Positions 34,386 to 42,221 of a DNA stretch of 64,000 nucleotides are shown one piece after another. Each line of letters begins with the position of its first letter. The first letter of the stretch is position 1. Origin of the DNA: an uncultured Latescibacterota bacterium (lineage in GTDB: Bacteria; Latescibacterota; UBA2968; UBA8231); contig OX638377.1 in the NCBI GenBank assembly GCA_951813615.1, forward strand, positions 3,370,599 to 3,434,598, written 5' to 3'. The notes beneath the pieces are model-generated. The model was not told where the DNA came from. It saw only the letters and a list, made by a program, of their open reading frames with translations, and did not search any database. The translations under genes were made by a program, and so were the position numbers.

Positions 34386-35876
34386 CTAAGCCGCCTTCCC
34401 CGTCGCTAAACTCATAATCGCTTCCTCGCTGAGCGCATCCCGCTGGAGTTGGCCGGTAATGCGGCCCTCGTGCATGACCAATACCTCATCGGCCATCCCC
34501 AGAATTTCCTCCAATTCACTCGACGCAAACAGCACCGCCACGCCGCTTTCGGCCAACTCTTCCATCAGATGGTAAATCGCTTGTTTGGCCCCCACGTCGA
34601 TACCGCGAGTCGGCTCGTCGAGCAGCAACACGCGAGGCTCAAGAGCCAACCACTTGCCCAACACCACCTTTTGCTGGTTGCCACCGGATAGGTACTGGAC
34701 GATTTGGCTCGCGTCGGGAGTGCGAATGGCGAGACGCTCGATCATTTGGTCGGCGTCCTCAGCTTGGCGAGCAAAATTGGCCCAACCGGCAAAGCACTGA
34801 TAGTGCCCCAAGCCGGGCAGGCCGATGTTATCGCGCAGAGCCATTTCGAGGATCAGACCCTGTTGCTTGCGGTCTTCGGGCACGAGGGCCAAGCCAGCGC
34901 GAATAGCATCGACCGGCGAGCGGATCACGTGCGGAGCGCCGTCGATGAGGACGCGGCCACCGAGCGCGGGGACGATGCCAAAGAGCACCTGCAATAGCTC
35001 GGTGCGTCCCGCGCCGACGAGGCCGGCGATGCCGACGAGTTGACCGCGCCGCACCGCAAAGTTGAGCCGGTGCTCAGGCCAAGCAGGGATGACCAAGTCC
35101 TCGGCTTGCAGGGCGATGTCGCCGGCCGGATGGGCTTGGTGCGCGTAGTATTGGGCGACATCGCGGCCGACCATCTTTGTCACCATAGCGTCGTGGTTAA
35201 TCTCTGTGCGGGCCAACTCGCCGGCGTTTTGCCCATCGCAGAGGACCAAGACGCGGTCCGCTAGCGCTTCGACCTCCCCGAGGCGATGAGAGATATAGAT
35301 GATAGCCACACCGCGCTCGCGCAGCTCGTTGATGACCGCGAATAGAGCCTCGGCCTCTTGGCTGGTGAGGCTGGAGGTCGGCTCATCCATAATCAGCACC
35401 CGCGCCTCGGTCGAGAGCGCCTTGGCGATTTCGACGAGTTGCTGGTGGCCAATGGGCAAGTCGCCCATCAGGGTGTCCGGCGATACCTCAAGCTCCAGTT
35501 GTGCAAGAGCTTGGATGGCCCCCTCGCGGATGGTGGCGCGGTCGATTAACCCCCACTGCTGCGGCTCGCGGCCGAGGTAGAGGTTGGCGGCGACCGAGAG
35601 GTTGGCGCAAAAGTTGAGTTCTTGATGGATCAGAGCGATGCCGAGCGCAGCAGCGCGGCGCGGCGAGTCAATGATCACCGGTTCTCCATCGCGCACAATC
35701 TGGCCGCTGTCCGGAGTCTCAATGCCGGCGAGGATCTTCATCAGGGTGGATTTGCCAGCCCCGTTTTCGCCGATGACGGCGAGAACTTCTCCTGCCTCCA
35801 CCGCCATATCCACCGCGTCGAGAGCCAAGACTCCGGGGAACTGCTTGCTAATGCCACGAGCAGCCAACAGCGCCAT
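34386..35876 (-). CDS. Sugar ABC transporter ATP-binding protein (RbsA/MglA-like)
   Basis: 496 residues with two ABC domains. The first has Walker A GENGAGKSTL (about 37-46), the signature-like LPIGHQQLVEIAKAL and Walker B VLIMDEPTSSL. The second has a degenerate Walker A GLVGAGRTEL, the canonical LSGGNQQKVVLGKWL and VLLLDEPTRGIDVGAK. This one-degenerate layout is usual for CUT2 importers. Its ATG overlaps the stop of the binding-protein gene by one base (TAATG). Confidence 0.93.
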   Translation of the reverse strand: MALLAARGISKQFPGVLALDAVDMAVEAGEVLAVIGENGAGKSTLMKILAGIETPDSGQIVRDGEPVIIDSPRRAAALGIALIHQELNFCANLSVAANLYLGREPQQWGLIDRATIREGAIQALAQLELEVSPDTLMGDLPIGHQQLVEIAKALSTEARVLIMDEPTSSLTSQEAEALFAVINELRERGVAIIYISHRLGEVEALADRVLVLCDGQNAGELARTEINHDAMVTKMVGRDVAQYYAHQAHPAGDIALQAEDLVIPAWPEHRLNFAVRRGQLVGIAGLVGAGRTELLQVLFGIVPALGGRVLIDGAPHVIRSPVDAIRAGLALVPEDRKQQGLILEMALRDNIGLPGLGHYQCFAGWANFARQAEDADQMIERLAIRTPDASQIVQYLSGGNQQKVVLGKWLALEPRVLLLDEPTRGIDVGAKQAIYHLMEELAESGVAVLFASSELEEILGMADEVLVMHEGRITGQLQRDALSEEAIMSLATGKAA

Positions 35877-36874
35877 TAGTTAGTCCCGGTCAGGGTTTTC
35901 AGTTCGTCCCAAAAGGCTTCGACATTATCGCGGCGGATAGACCGCGCCGGCACGTCGAGCACCCCACCCTCGGGCAAAACCGAGCGATCACCGCGAGCAA
36001 GAGCGGCGAGGATGCGCACCGACTCGTACCCGTAGCGATACGGGTTTTGCACCACCGTGCCGTAGATGTGGCCGTCAATGATGCCTTGGAGGGTAGGAGC
36101 TTCCTCATCAAAAGCGATGATTTGGATCTGGCCGGTTTTGCCGGCCTCCTTGATGGCTTCGAGGCACATCGGCGGATTGTAGGCAAATAGGCCGACGACG
36201 CCGTGGAGGTCTGGGTATTTGGCAATGGCGTCCTCGACTTGGGCCTTGGCTTTCGCGTAGTCGAACTGGTCGGTGCGGGTGTCGAGAATGGTGTATTGGT
36301 CGCCGGAGATCGGACCGCTGTTGGAGTCGTGGCGCGTCGGGTCAAAGGAGCGACCGAGCAGTTCGTCGATGAGGCCCTGGCGGCGCTGGCGAGCGTTGAG
36401 CTGTTCGAGACGACCGACGAAGATCATGATATTGCCGCCATCGGGCAGGGCTTCTTTGACGAGCGCCCCGCAGGCGCGGCCAGCCGAGTAGTTGTCGATG
36501 CCAATAAAGCAAAGGCGATTGCTCTTCGGGGCGTCCGAGTCGTGGGTGATCAGGTTGGTGTGAGCGGCGGCTTCGTTGAGCAAGTTGGTCTGATTATCCG
36601 GGTCGATGGGGCTTATGGCCATGCCGTCGATGCCGCGGGCCAGCATGGCTTGGACGATGCGCTTCTGATCGGCGACCCCTTCGCCGGGCATTTGCACCTC
36701 AGCGTCGGCGGCAAATTCGACGGCAGCGGCCTCAACTCCTTTGGCAGCAATGGTCCAAAAAGGGCCGACGCCATTGGTGACAAAAGCGATTTGGGGGTTG
36801 GCCTCCGGTTGTGGCGCATCGCTACCGCCACAGGCGACAAAAATCAAGGCGAAGAGCAAAAAGGACATTTTCAT
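35876..36874 (-). CDS. Sugar ABC transporter substrate-binding lipoprotein (RbsB-like)
   Basis: 332 residues. Lipoprotein signal with LIFVACGG (Cys15). Peripla_BP_4 fold: IAFVTNGVGPFWTIAAKGVEAA at the start, ARGIDGMAISPIDPDN, FIGIDNYSAGRACG and QIIAFDEEAPTLQGIIDGHIYGTVVQNPY. These are hallmarks of CUT2 binding proteins for ribose, galactose, inositol or autoinducer-2-like ligands. It is first gene of the minus-strand operon that runs to 29068, and divergent from galM. Confidence 0.92.
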   Translation of the reverse strand: MKMSFLLFALIFVACGGSDAPQPEANPQIAFVTNGVGPFWTIAAKGVEAAAVEFAADAEVQMPGEGVADQKRIVQAMLARGIDGMAISPIDPDNQTNLLNEAAAHTNLITHDSDAPKSNRLCFIGIDNYSAGRACGALVKEALPDGGNIMIFVGRLEQLNARQRRQGLIDELLGRSFDPTRHDSNSGPISGDQYTILDTRTDQFDYAKAKAQVEDAIAKYPDLHGVVGLFAYNPPMCLEAIKEAGKTGQIQIIAFDEEAPTLQGIIDGHIYGTVVQNPYRYGYESVRILAALARGDRSVLPEGGVLDVPARSIRRDNVEAFWDELKTLTGTN

Positions 36875-36900
36875 AGTTTATCTCGCTAGGAAGTTTAAGA

Positions 36901-36928
36901 GCGCGACGCCTGCTCGTGGCCGTCGCGC
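36901..36928. promoter_or_regulatory. Perfect inverted repeat in the rbsB-galM divergent region
   Basis: GCGCGACG at 36901-36908 and CGTCGCGC at 36921-36928, a perfect 8-bp inverted repeat with a 12-base spacer, in the 172-bp region between the divergent sugar operon and galM. A candidate operator serving both, or an RNA hairpin in the leader of the minus-strand operon. Confidence 0.4.
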
Positions 36929-36940
36929 CCTCGACGAGGG
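36928..36940. promoter_or_regulatory. Second palindrome in the same divergent region
   Basis: CCCTCGACGAGGG, a perfect 6-bp dyad around a central A, directly abutting the preceding inverted repeat. Probably part of the same control region; no regulator gene is adjacent. Confidence 0.35.
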
Positions 36941-37046
36941 CAGGATACTCGCAGAAGCAACGCTCGTGGTTGCCCCTGCGAATGCGGAATGCCTATGTTA
37001 CGTCCGGCAAAAAGGAAGCGCAAGCACAACAACCCAAGGAGGGGCC

Positions 37047-38144
37047 ATGCAAAAGCCCAGCGCAATACTACTGGCGGTCGCCTTGGCCGCTACCGTAGGA
37101 GAGGCCAACGTGAGCAAAGACAGCTTTGGAACGACCGCAGCAGGACAGTCCGTCGATCGCTATACCCTCACAAACGACCACGGCACTATTGCCCGCGTTA
37201 TCACCTATGGTGGGATCATCACCGAACTCCTCGTGCGCGATCGCGCCGGAATGCTAGGCGACGTAGTACTAGGCTTTGACCACTTGGAGCAGTACGAGCA
37301 AGAGAATCCGTACTTCGGCTGTATCACTGGGCGGGTCGCCAACCGCATCGCCGGCGGCAAATTCTCCCTAGATGGCCAAGAGTACACACTCGCAGTCAAC
37401 AACGGTCCCAATCACCTGCACGGCGGGCTAGTGGGCTTCGACAAGGTCGTCTGGGACGCCGAGGTCGTGGACGACAAACGCGGACCAGCGTTGCGCTTGC
37501 ACTACGTGAGCCAAGACGGCGAAGAGGGCTATCCGGGCACCGTGCCAGTGAGCGTGACGTACACTTTGACCCACGACGACGAACTAGTCATCGCATACGA
37601 GGCGACCACGGACAAGCCTACGCCGATTAATCTGACCAACCACTCCTATTTCAACTTGGCTGGCAGCGGCCCTGTGCTTGGGCATATCCTCACACTCCAC
37701 GCCCGCTACTACACCGAGCCGGACGCCAACCAAATCCCCACGGGGCGCATCTTGCCGGTCGCGGGCACCCCCCTCGACTTTGTCAAACCGGCCGCCATCG
37801 GCGGGAGAATTGGTCAGCTTGAACAGATCGGCGGCTACGACCACAACTACGTGCTCGACAATGGGGGCCGGGCTGAACCGGGGCTGGCCGCCGAGGTGTA
37901 CGAGCCAGAGAGCGGACGAGTGATGGAGCTGTACACTACCGAGCCGGGCGTGCAGTTTTACTCAGCCATCCACCTCGACGGCGTGATGGGCAAGGGCGAA
38001 ACGCGCTACGATCAGTACCACGGCCTGTGCCTAGAAACCCAGCACTATCCCGACTCGATCAACCAGCCGGGTTTTCCGTCGGTAGTGTTGCGTCCAGGGG
38101 AGACCTACCGGACGGTTACCATACACAAGTTTTCGACGAGGTAA
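37047..38144 (+). CDS. galM: Aldose 1-epimerase (mutarotase)
   Basis: Interconverts alpha and beta anomers of aldoses. 365 residues from ATG 37047, with AAGGAGGGG just upstream; a probable signal peptide covers about 1-20 (ILLAVALAATVGEA), which would place it in the periplasm. Conserved features: GCITGRVANRIAGGKF, NNGPNHLHGGLVGFDKVVW (His), INLTNHSYFNLAG (catalytic His), GGYDHNYVL and the catalytic Glu in LCLETQHYPDSIN. It is divergent from the sugar importer operon, consistent with preparing sugar anomers for uptake. Confidence 0.92.
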   Translation: MQKPSAILLAVALAATVGEANVSKDSFGTTAAGQSVDRYTLTNDHGTIARVITYGGIITELLVRDRAGMLGDVVLGFDHLEQYEQENPYFGCITGRVANRIAGGKFSLDGQEYTLAVNNGPNHLHGGLVGFDKVVWDAEVVDDKRGPALRLHYVSQDGEEGYPGTVPVSVTYTLTHDDELVIAYEATTDKPTPINLTNHSYFNLAGSGPVLGHILTLHARYYTEPDANQIPTGRILPVAGTPLDFVKPAAIGGRIGQLEQIGGYDHNYVLDNGGRAEPGLAAEVYEPESGRVMELYTTEPGVQFYSAIHLDGVMGKGETRYDQYHGLCLETQHYPDSINQPGFPSVVLRPGETYRTVTIHKFSTR

Positions 38145-38177
38145 GGAGCTTCCGCAGCGTGGTCTTCCAGCACTTCT

Positions 38178-39098
38178 TCAGTCTTCCCACCGCTCCCATC
38201 CCCGATGCTCGTGCGTACCGCCAAAGTGTTGGGAATGGAAAATCTCGGCGAGAATTTCAGCCGACTCCACCAAGCGCGGCCCTGGGCGATTAAAAAACTG
38301 ATTGCCGTCGGTGAAGAACACCTGCCCCTGCTGTACGGCTTGCATCCGAGACCACAGCGGATGCTGGGTAAGCGCTGGCAATTCGCTTTGCGAACGGGAC
38401 ATGTCAAAACCGCAGGGCATCAGGACGATAATATCCGGCTGAGCTTCCACTAAGTCCTCCCACGCCAACCAAGGCGAATGCGTCCCTGCCGCCGCGAAGA
38501 GGTTGTGGCCACCAGCGATCTCCACCAATTCGGGGATCCAATTGCCCGCGGCCATCAACGGCTCGAACCACTCGATGCAGGCAATGCGCGGACGATGGTC
38601 GATTTTGCGAGTGCGAGCGGCGATTTGGTCCAGCCGGTCCCGCAATTGAGCCACCAAGGCGCGGCCCCTCTCCTCCACTTCTAACGCCGTGGCTACCCGC
38701 TCGATATCGCCCCAGACATCGGCCAAGGCGTTGGGCTCCAACGATAGAATGGCGGGCTGGGAGCGCACCAATTGACAGGCGGCTTCTTCGACGTCTTTGA
38801 GACTGACGGCGCAAACGTCGCACTGCGATTGCGTCACCAACCAATCCGGAGCCAACTCATCGAGTAAGTCGGCGTCCACCCGGTACACCGAGCTAGCTTC
38901 CTGCAAGATGGCTTTGACCCGCTGGTCAATCTGATACGAAGTCCCGTCCGGGTCGAACTTGGGGGCCGTGCAGGCGGGCAAGTCGCCGACGCCGGGCGGA
39001 TAGTCGCACTCGTGGGAACGGCCGACTAAGCGCTCGCCGCAACCGAGGGCGCTGATTATTTCAGTGCTGCTGGGCAATAGGGAGACGATGCGATTCAT
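38178..39098 (-). CDS. BtuF-like cobalamin-binding protein without signal peptide
   Basis: 306 residues with the helical-backbone metal-receptor fold of BtuF/FepB proteins: RIVSLLPSSTEIISALGCGERLVGRSHECDYP, DWLVTQSQCDVCAVSL, RPRIACIEWFEPLMAAGNWIPELVEIAGG and QPDIIVLMPCGFDM. This subgroup is generally annotated as cobalamin-binding. No signal peptide or lipobox precedes the first strand, unlike classical BtuF, so its location is uncertain. It lies downstream of the B12 operon, separated from btuD by an HTH/VapC module. It converges with galM. Confidence 0.82.
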   Translation of the reverse strand: MNRIVSLLPSSTEIISALGCGERLVGRSHECDYPPGVGDLPACTAPKFDPDGTSYQIDQRVKAILQEASSVYRVDADLLDELAPDWLVTQSQCDVCAVSLKDVEEAACQLVRSQPAILSLEPNALADVWGDIERVATALEVEERGRALVAQLRDRLDQIAARTRKIDHRPRIACIEWFEPLMAAGNWIPELVEIAGGHNLFAAAGTHSPWLAWEDLVEAQPDIIVLMPCGFDMSRSQSELPALTQHPLWSRMQAVQQGQVFFTDGNQFFNRPGPRLVESAEILAEIFHSQHFGGTHEHRGWERWED

Positions 39099-39182
39099 GG
39101 ATGCACACTCGCTTTAAGGGGTGGTTTCTGGGACGTGATGTGTCAGACAGTCGATCATCTAGCGTGGCACAGACGCGCTTCC

Positions 39183-39542
39183 CTAGGCAAGCGGGACCAT
39201 CTTCGACTGACGAATACGCTCGTCCCGCGTCAGCAACGGTACGCCATGGACAATACTGGTTGCAGCAATCAGTTCATCCGCTGGATCGGCGCGAAAATCG
39301 AGCTGCGTCGAGACTTGGGCCACTTCTAAGTCAAGCGGCCAAATGTGGATGCTGGCTAGGATGGTCTCGACGAGCGGGTGTGCTAGGTCAAGAGAAATCC
39401 GTCCAATCTGCGCGAGCTTTGCCATCTCCCACAATACGATTGCGGCTACGCCCCAGCGATGGTCAATGAGTAATGTGCGCTCCTCATAACGCAGATTACC
39501 GCACAATGCGTGTATTAGTACATGGGTATCAAGGTTGAGCAT
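39183..39542 (-). CDS. VapC-type PIN-domain toxin
   Basis: Predicted PIN-fold ribonuclease of about 119 residues. The first acid is in MLNLDTHVLIHAL, the next in VLWEMAKLAQ and the C-terminal acids in FRADPADELIAATSI. ATG 39542 is preferred; an ATG at 39548 and a TTG at 39557 are in frame. The gene overlaps the end of the HTH antitoxin gene, so the two are translated together. Pairing a PIN toxin with a HigA-like HTH protein rather than VapB is unusual. Confidence 0.87.
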   Translation of the reverse strand: MLNLDTHVLIHALCGNLRYEERTLLIDHRWGVAAIVLWEMAKLAQIGRISLDLAHPLVETILASIHIWPLDLEVAQVSTQLDFRADPADELIAATSIVHGVPLLTRDERIRQSKMVPLA

Positions 39543-39951
39543 TGGCATCCCACGCAACCCCGGTCGAGAAAATGTCGCCGTGGACTTGCAGTTGGTCGCG
39601 CAATGCTCCGATCAGCACCTCGGACGACTGCACAATGACCTTTTCGGTCCCTCCGCTCTCCGGCCGAGTAATATGAATACTCACCTCGCAACCGAGGCGT
39701 TCAAGGAACCGAATCAGCCGTTCGACACTGTAATAGGAAAACTTACCGCTTTTAAGTCGGGAGATTTCTGATTGCTTAACTCCTAGAATCCCCGCGGCCT
39801 TGGTCTGAGTCAGCTTGCGGTGTTCGAGAATCCGAAAAATCTCCGCGCCAAGTTGGGCTTTGAACACCTCTTCTTTCGCTTCCTTATCACTAAAGCCCAA
39901 ATCAGAAAAAATATTGCCACTGCCCTGTTTGATTTTAATATCCTCGCCCAT
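39529..39951 (-). CDS. XRE/HigA-like HTH antitoxin with C-terminal extension
   Basis: 140 residues. The N-terminal two-thirds match HTH antitoxins normally paired with HigB toxins: GSGNIFSDLGFSDKEAKEEV, then the helix-turn-helix LTQTKAAGILGVKQSEISRLKSG and SVERLIRFLERLG. The last about 45 residues (VIVQSSEVLIGALRDQLQVHG) are an added segment that may bind the VapC partner. An AGGAG precedes the ATG. A near-consensus promoter and palindrome lie about 60 bases upstream. Confidence 0.8.
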   Translation of the reverse strand: MGEDIKIKQGSGNIFSDLGFSDKEAKEEVFKAQLGAEIFRILEHRKLTQTKAAGILGVKQSEISRLKSGKFSYYSVERLIRFLERLGCEVSIHITRPESGGTEKVIVQSSEVLIGALRDQLQVHGDIFSTGVAWDANAQP

Positions 39952-40011
39952 GGTTTTTTCTCCTGCTTAGCCGACTCTTTAGCTCGTCTCAGGCATCTTT
40001 TGCACACTCTA

Positions 40012-40040
40012 ATCATAACTAATTAGTTATATCTTATCAA
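40012..40040 (-). promoter_or_regulatory. Sigma70-type promoter with embedded palindromic operator for the HTH/VapC module
   Basis: On the minus strand TTGATA (40040-40035), a 17-base spacer and TATGAT (40017-40012) give near-consensus -35 and -10 boxes. The perfect 16-bp palindrome ATAACTAATTAGTTAT (40015-40030) fills most of the spacer and overlaps the -10, so a bound HTH antitoxin would block RNA polymerase. Confidence 0.65.
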
Positions 40041-40119
40041 CTTTACAAGGATAGCCGCTCCCTCCTGTAAGATAGATATCTCCTGCCGGTCTGCAGAAGG
40101 CACGAGTTGCCTGAAGACA

Positions 40120-41133
40120 TTAAGCGATTCCGTCTAGTTTCAAACACTTGACCAATTCGTACAAGGTCGTGCAAACGCGCTGGCCCGTCGCCGTGTAAAG
40201 CCGCCAAGCCGGATCGCCATTGTCGTGAATGATCTCAACGCGCAGTTGAGCATCCCCTCTCCTATCAACGCGAAACCCCGCCCGTTCTAACGCCCGCGCC
40301 GTCCACAGGGCATGGAGTCCTTCACCCACCAAGCCAACTGCACCTTCCGGCTCTTGCGCCATATGGAAAGAGCCAATGGCCGGATCGAATTCCACGTCTG
40401 CAAACGTCCGCTGAAAGGCTCCACTCAACACCAAGTCCTCCGGTGCCCCGATCTGCAACGGACCGTCCGGCGGTAGCAGCCAGAGGCGGTCAGCGCAGCG
40501 CAGCGCCAAATCCAAATCGTGCGTGGAAAGCAAGACAGCGCGATCGCTAGCGCCAGCCAAACGCCGCAACAACTGCACGACTTCGACGCGCCGCGGCAAG
40601 TCCAAAAAAGCCGTAGGTTCGTCGAGAAGCAGCACCGCTGGTTCCTGCGCCAAGGCACGGGCAATCATCACTTTTTGCCGCTCGCCATCGCTTAGTTCGC
40701 CGACGCTGCGCGCAGCCAAATCCCTAGCCCCCACCGCGTCAATAGCCCAGCGCACCACCGCTTCGTCCGCATGAGAAAGGCGGCCGTCCCAGCCCGTATA
40801 CGGGTAGCGGCCCAGCGCCACGAGTGCATAGGCCGACAAGTTGCCCACGTCCACCCGCTCGGTCAGAACTAAGCCCAACAGCCGCGCCCGTTCGCTCTCG
40901 GTCAGCCCGTGCAGATCGCGGCCTTCGAGGAACACATCCCCAGCCAATGGCTTTTGCAGGCCAGCCAGCGTGCGCATGAGCGTAGATTTGCCAGCACCAT
41001 TGGGTCCCAACAAGCAGACCAGTTCCCCCTTGAGCAATTCCACGCCAATATCCGCAGCCACTTCAACGCGCGGGCGACGCTTGGAAGCGTAGCCAATGCA
41101 CAGATCTCGCGTCTGTAGAATGGTCGCAGCCAC
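40120..41133 (-). CDS. btuD: Cobalamin/iron-complex ABC transporter ATPase (BtuD-like)
   Basis: 337 residues from GTG 41133, five bases after the permease stop; the frame continues upstream only inside the permease gene. ABC features: Walker A LLGPNGAGKSTL, LGLVLTERVDVGNLSAYALVALGRYPYTGW (FecE/BtuD-like Q-loop area), signature LSDGERQKVMIARAL, Walker B VLLLDEPTAFLD and switch LLSTHDLDLA. About 90 extra C-terminal residues follow the ABC domain, as in related transporters. Its position after btuC, under the cobalamin riboswitch operon, makes B12 the likely substrate. Confidence 0.88.
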   Translation of the reverse strand: MAATILQTRDLCIGYASKRRPRVEVAADIGVELLKGELVCLLGPNGAGKSTLMRTLAGLQKPLAGDVFLEGRDLHGLTESERARLLGLVLTERVDVGNLSAYALVALGRYPYTGWDGRLSHADEAVVRWAIDAVGARDLAARSVGELSDGERQKVMIARALAQEPAVLLLDEPTAFLDLPRRVEVVQLLRRLAGASDRAVLLSTHDLDLALRCADRLWLLPPDGPLQIGAPEDLVLSGAFQRTFADVEFDPAIGSFHMAQEPEGAVGLVGEGLHALWTARALERAGFRVDRRGDAQLRVEIIHDNGDPAWRLYTATGQRVCTTLYELVKCLKLDGIA

Positions 41134-41138
41134 GGCGT

Positions 41139-42215
41139 TCAGGCGGCAAAGGCCTGCCGCAGCGTGCGGCGGCGTAGGATGATCCAAGTGACCACGGGCG
41201 CACCGATCAAGGCTGTAACCGCGTTGAGCGGCAAAGTGGCCTCGCTGCCGGGCAAACGGGCCACCAAATCCGCGCTCAAGGCCAAAATGCCGCCCAAGAG
41301 CACGCTAGCCGGCAGCAGTACGCGGTGGTCCGAAGTGTTGAAAAGAGCGCGACACAAATGCGGCACAGCCACGCCCAGAAAGCCAATAGGACCGCAGTAA
41401 GCCGTGACCGCGCCAGCCAGCAGCGCGGCACTGGCAATGATCCACAGCCGCGCCCGCCGCGCACCCAAGCCCATGCTGCGCGCATACGTCTCGCCGAGCA
41501 GCAGGGCATTGAGCGGTTTGACCAGCAGGCTAGCAAGCACCAAACCGGCAAGCACCACCGGCGCTAAAAAGGTGAGTTGACCCCAAGCGACCGCGCCAAA
41601 GCTGCCAAAAGTCCACAAGACGTAAGTCTGCACCTGTTCGGGAATGCTGAAGTAGAGCAACACGCTGACCACGGCACTGGTCAGATAGCCGAACATGAGA
41701 CCGAGGATGAGCAAGGTCATGGTGTGCTGCACGCGCCGCCCCACGAAAAGTACCAAGCCCAGCACCAGCGCCGCCCCGGACACAGCCGCAACGACTACGC
41801 CAACCTGCCCCAAAAGTCCCAAGCCGACCAGCAGCCCAGCTCCAGTGACGCCCGTTCCCAAAACGACCAACGCCACGCCCAGACTAGCTCCGGCGCTGAT
41901 GCCGAGGATGAAGGGATCGGCGAGGGGATTGCGGAACAGGGTCTGCATTTGCAAACCGCTGGCGCTCAGGGCCGCACCGGCCAACACCGCAGTGAGCGCA
42001 CGCGGCAAGCGGATCGCGTAGATGATGTGGCTCCAACTCGGCTTTTGGTCGGTTTCGCCCCACAGGATGGCGACCACCGCATCGAGGGGAATGGACACCG
42101 ACCCCACGCCCAGACTGAGCGCAAAAAAGCCGCACAAGGCCCCGGTCATCGCCAGAAAGAGTCCCCAACGCGGACCCAGCCGAGGCCAAGGGGTGGTGGT
42201 GGAAGCAGTCGCCAC
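41139..42215 (-). CDS. btuC: Cobalamin/iron-complex ABC transporter permease (BtuC/FecCD-like)
   Basis: 358 residues, GTG start, about ten membrane helices. FecCD-family landmarks: RLPRALTAVLAGAALSASGLQMQTLFRNPLADPFILGISAGASLG near the N-terminal third, FGSFGAVAWGQL, the coupling-helix region LGLGARRARLWIIASAAL and ITAYCGPIGFLGVAVPHLCR-type segment. It starts six bases after the binding-protein stop and ends just before the ATPase gene. Part of the riboswitch-led B12 operon. Confidence 0.9.
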   Translation of the reverse strand: MATASTTTPWPRLGPRWGLFLAMTGALCGFFALSLGVGSVSIPLDAVVAILWGETDQKPSWSHIIYAIRLPRALTAVLAGAALSASGLQMQTLFRNPLADPFILGISAGASLGVALVVLGTGVTGAGLLVGLGLLGQVGVVVAAVSGAALVLGLVLFVGRRVQHTMTLLILGLMFGYLTSAVVSVLLYFSIPEQVQTYVLWTFGSFGAVAWGQLTFLAPVVLAGLVLASLLVKPLNALLLGETYARSMGLGARRARLWIIASAALLAGAVTAYCGPIGFLGVAVPHLCRALFNTSDHRVLLPASVLLGGILALSADLVARLPGSEATLPLNAVTALIGAPVVTWIILRRRTLRQAFAA

Positions 42216-42221
42216 GGCGTC

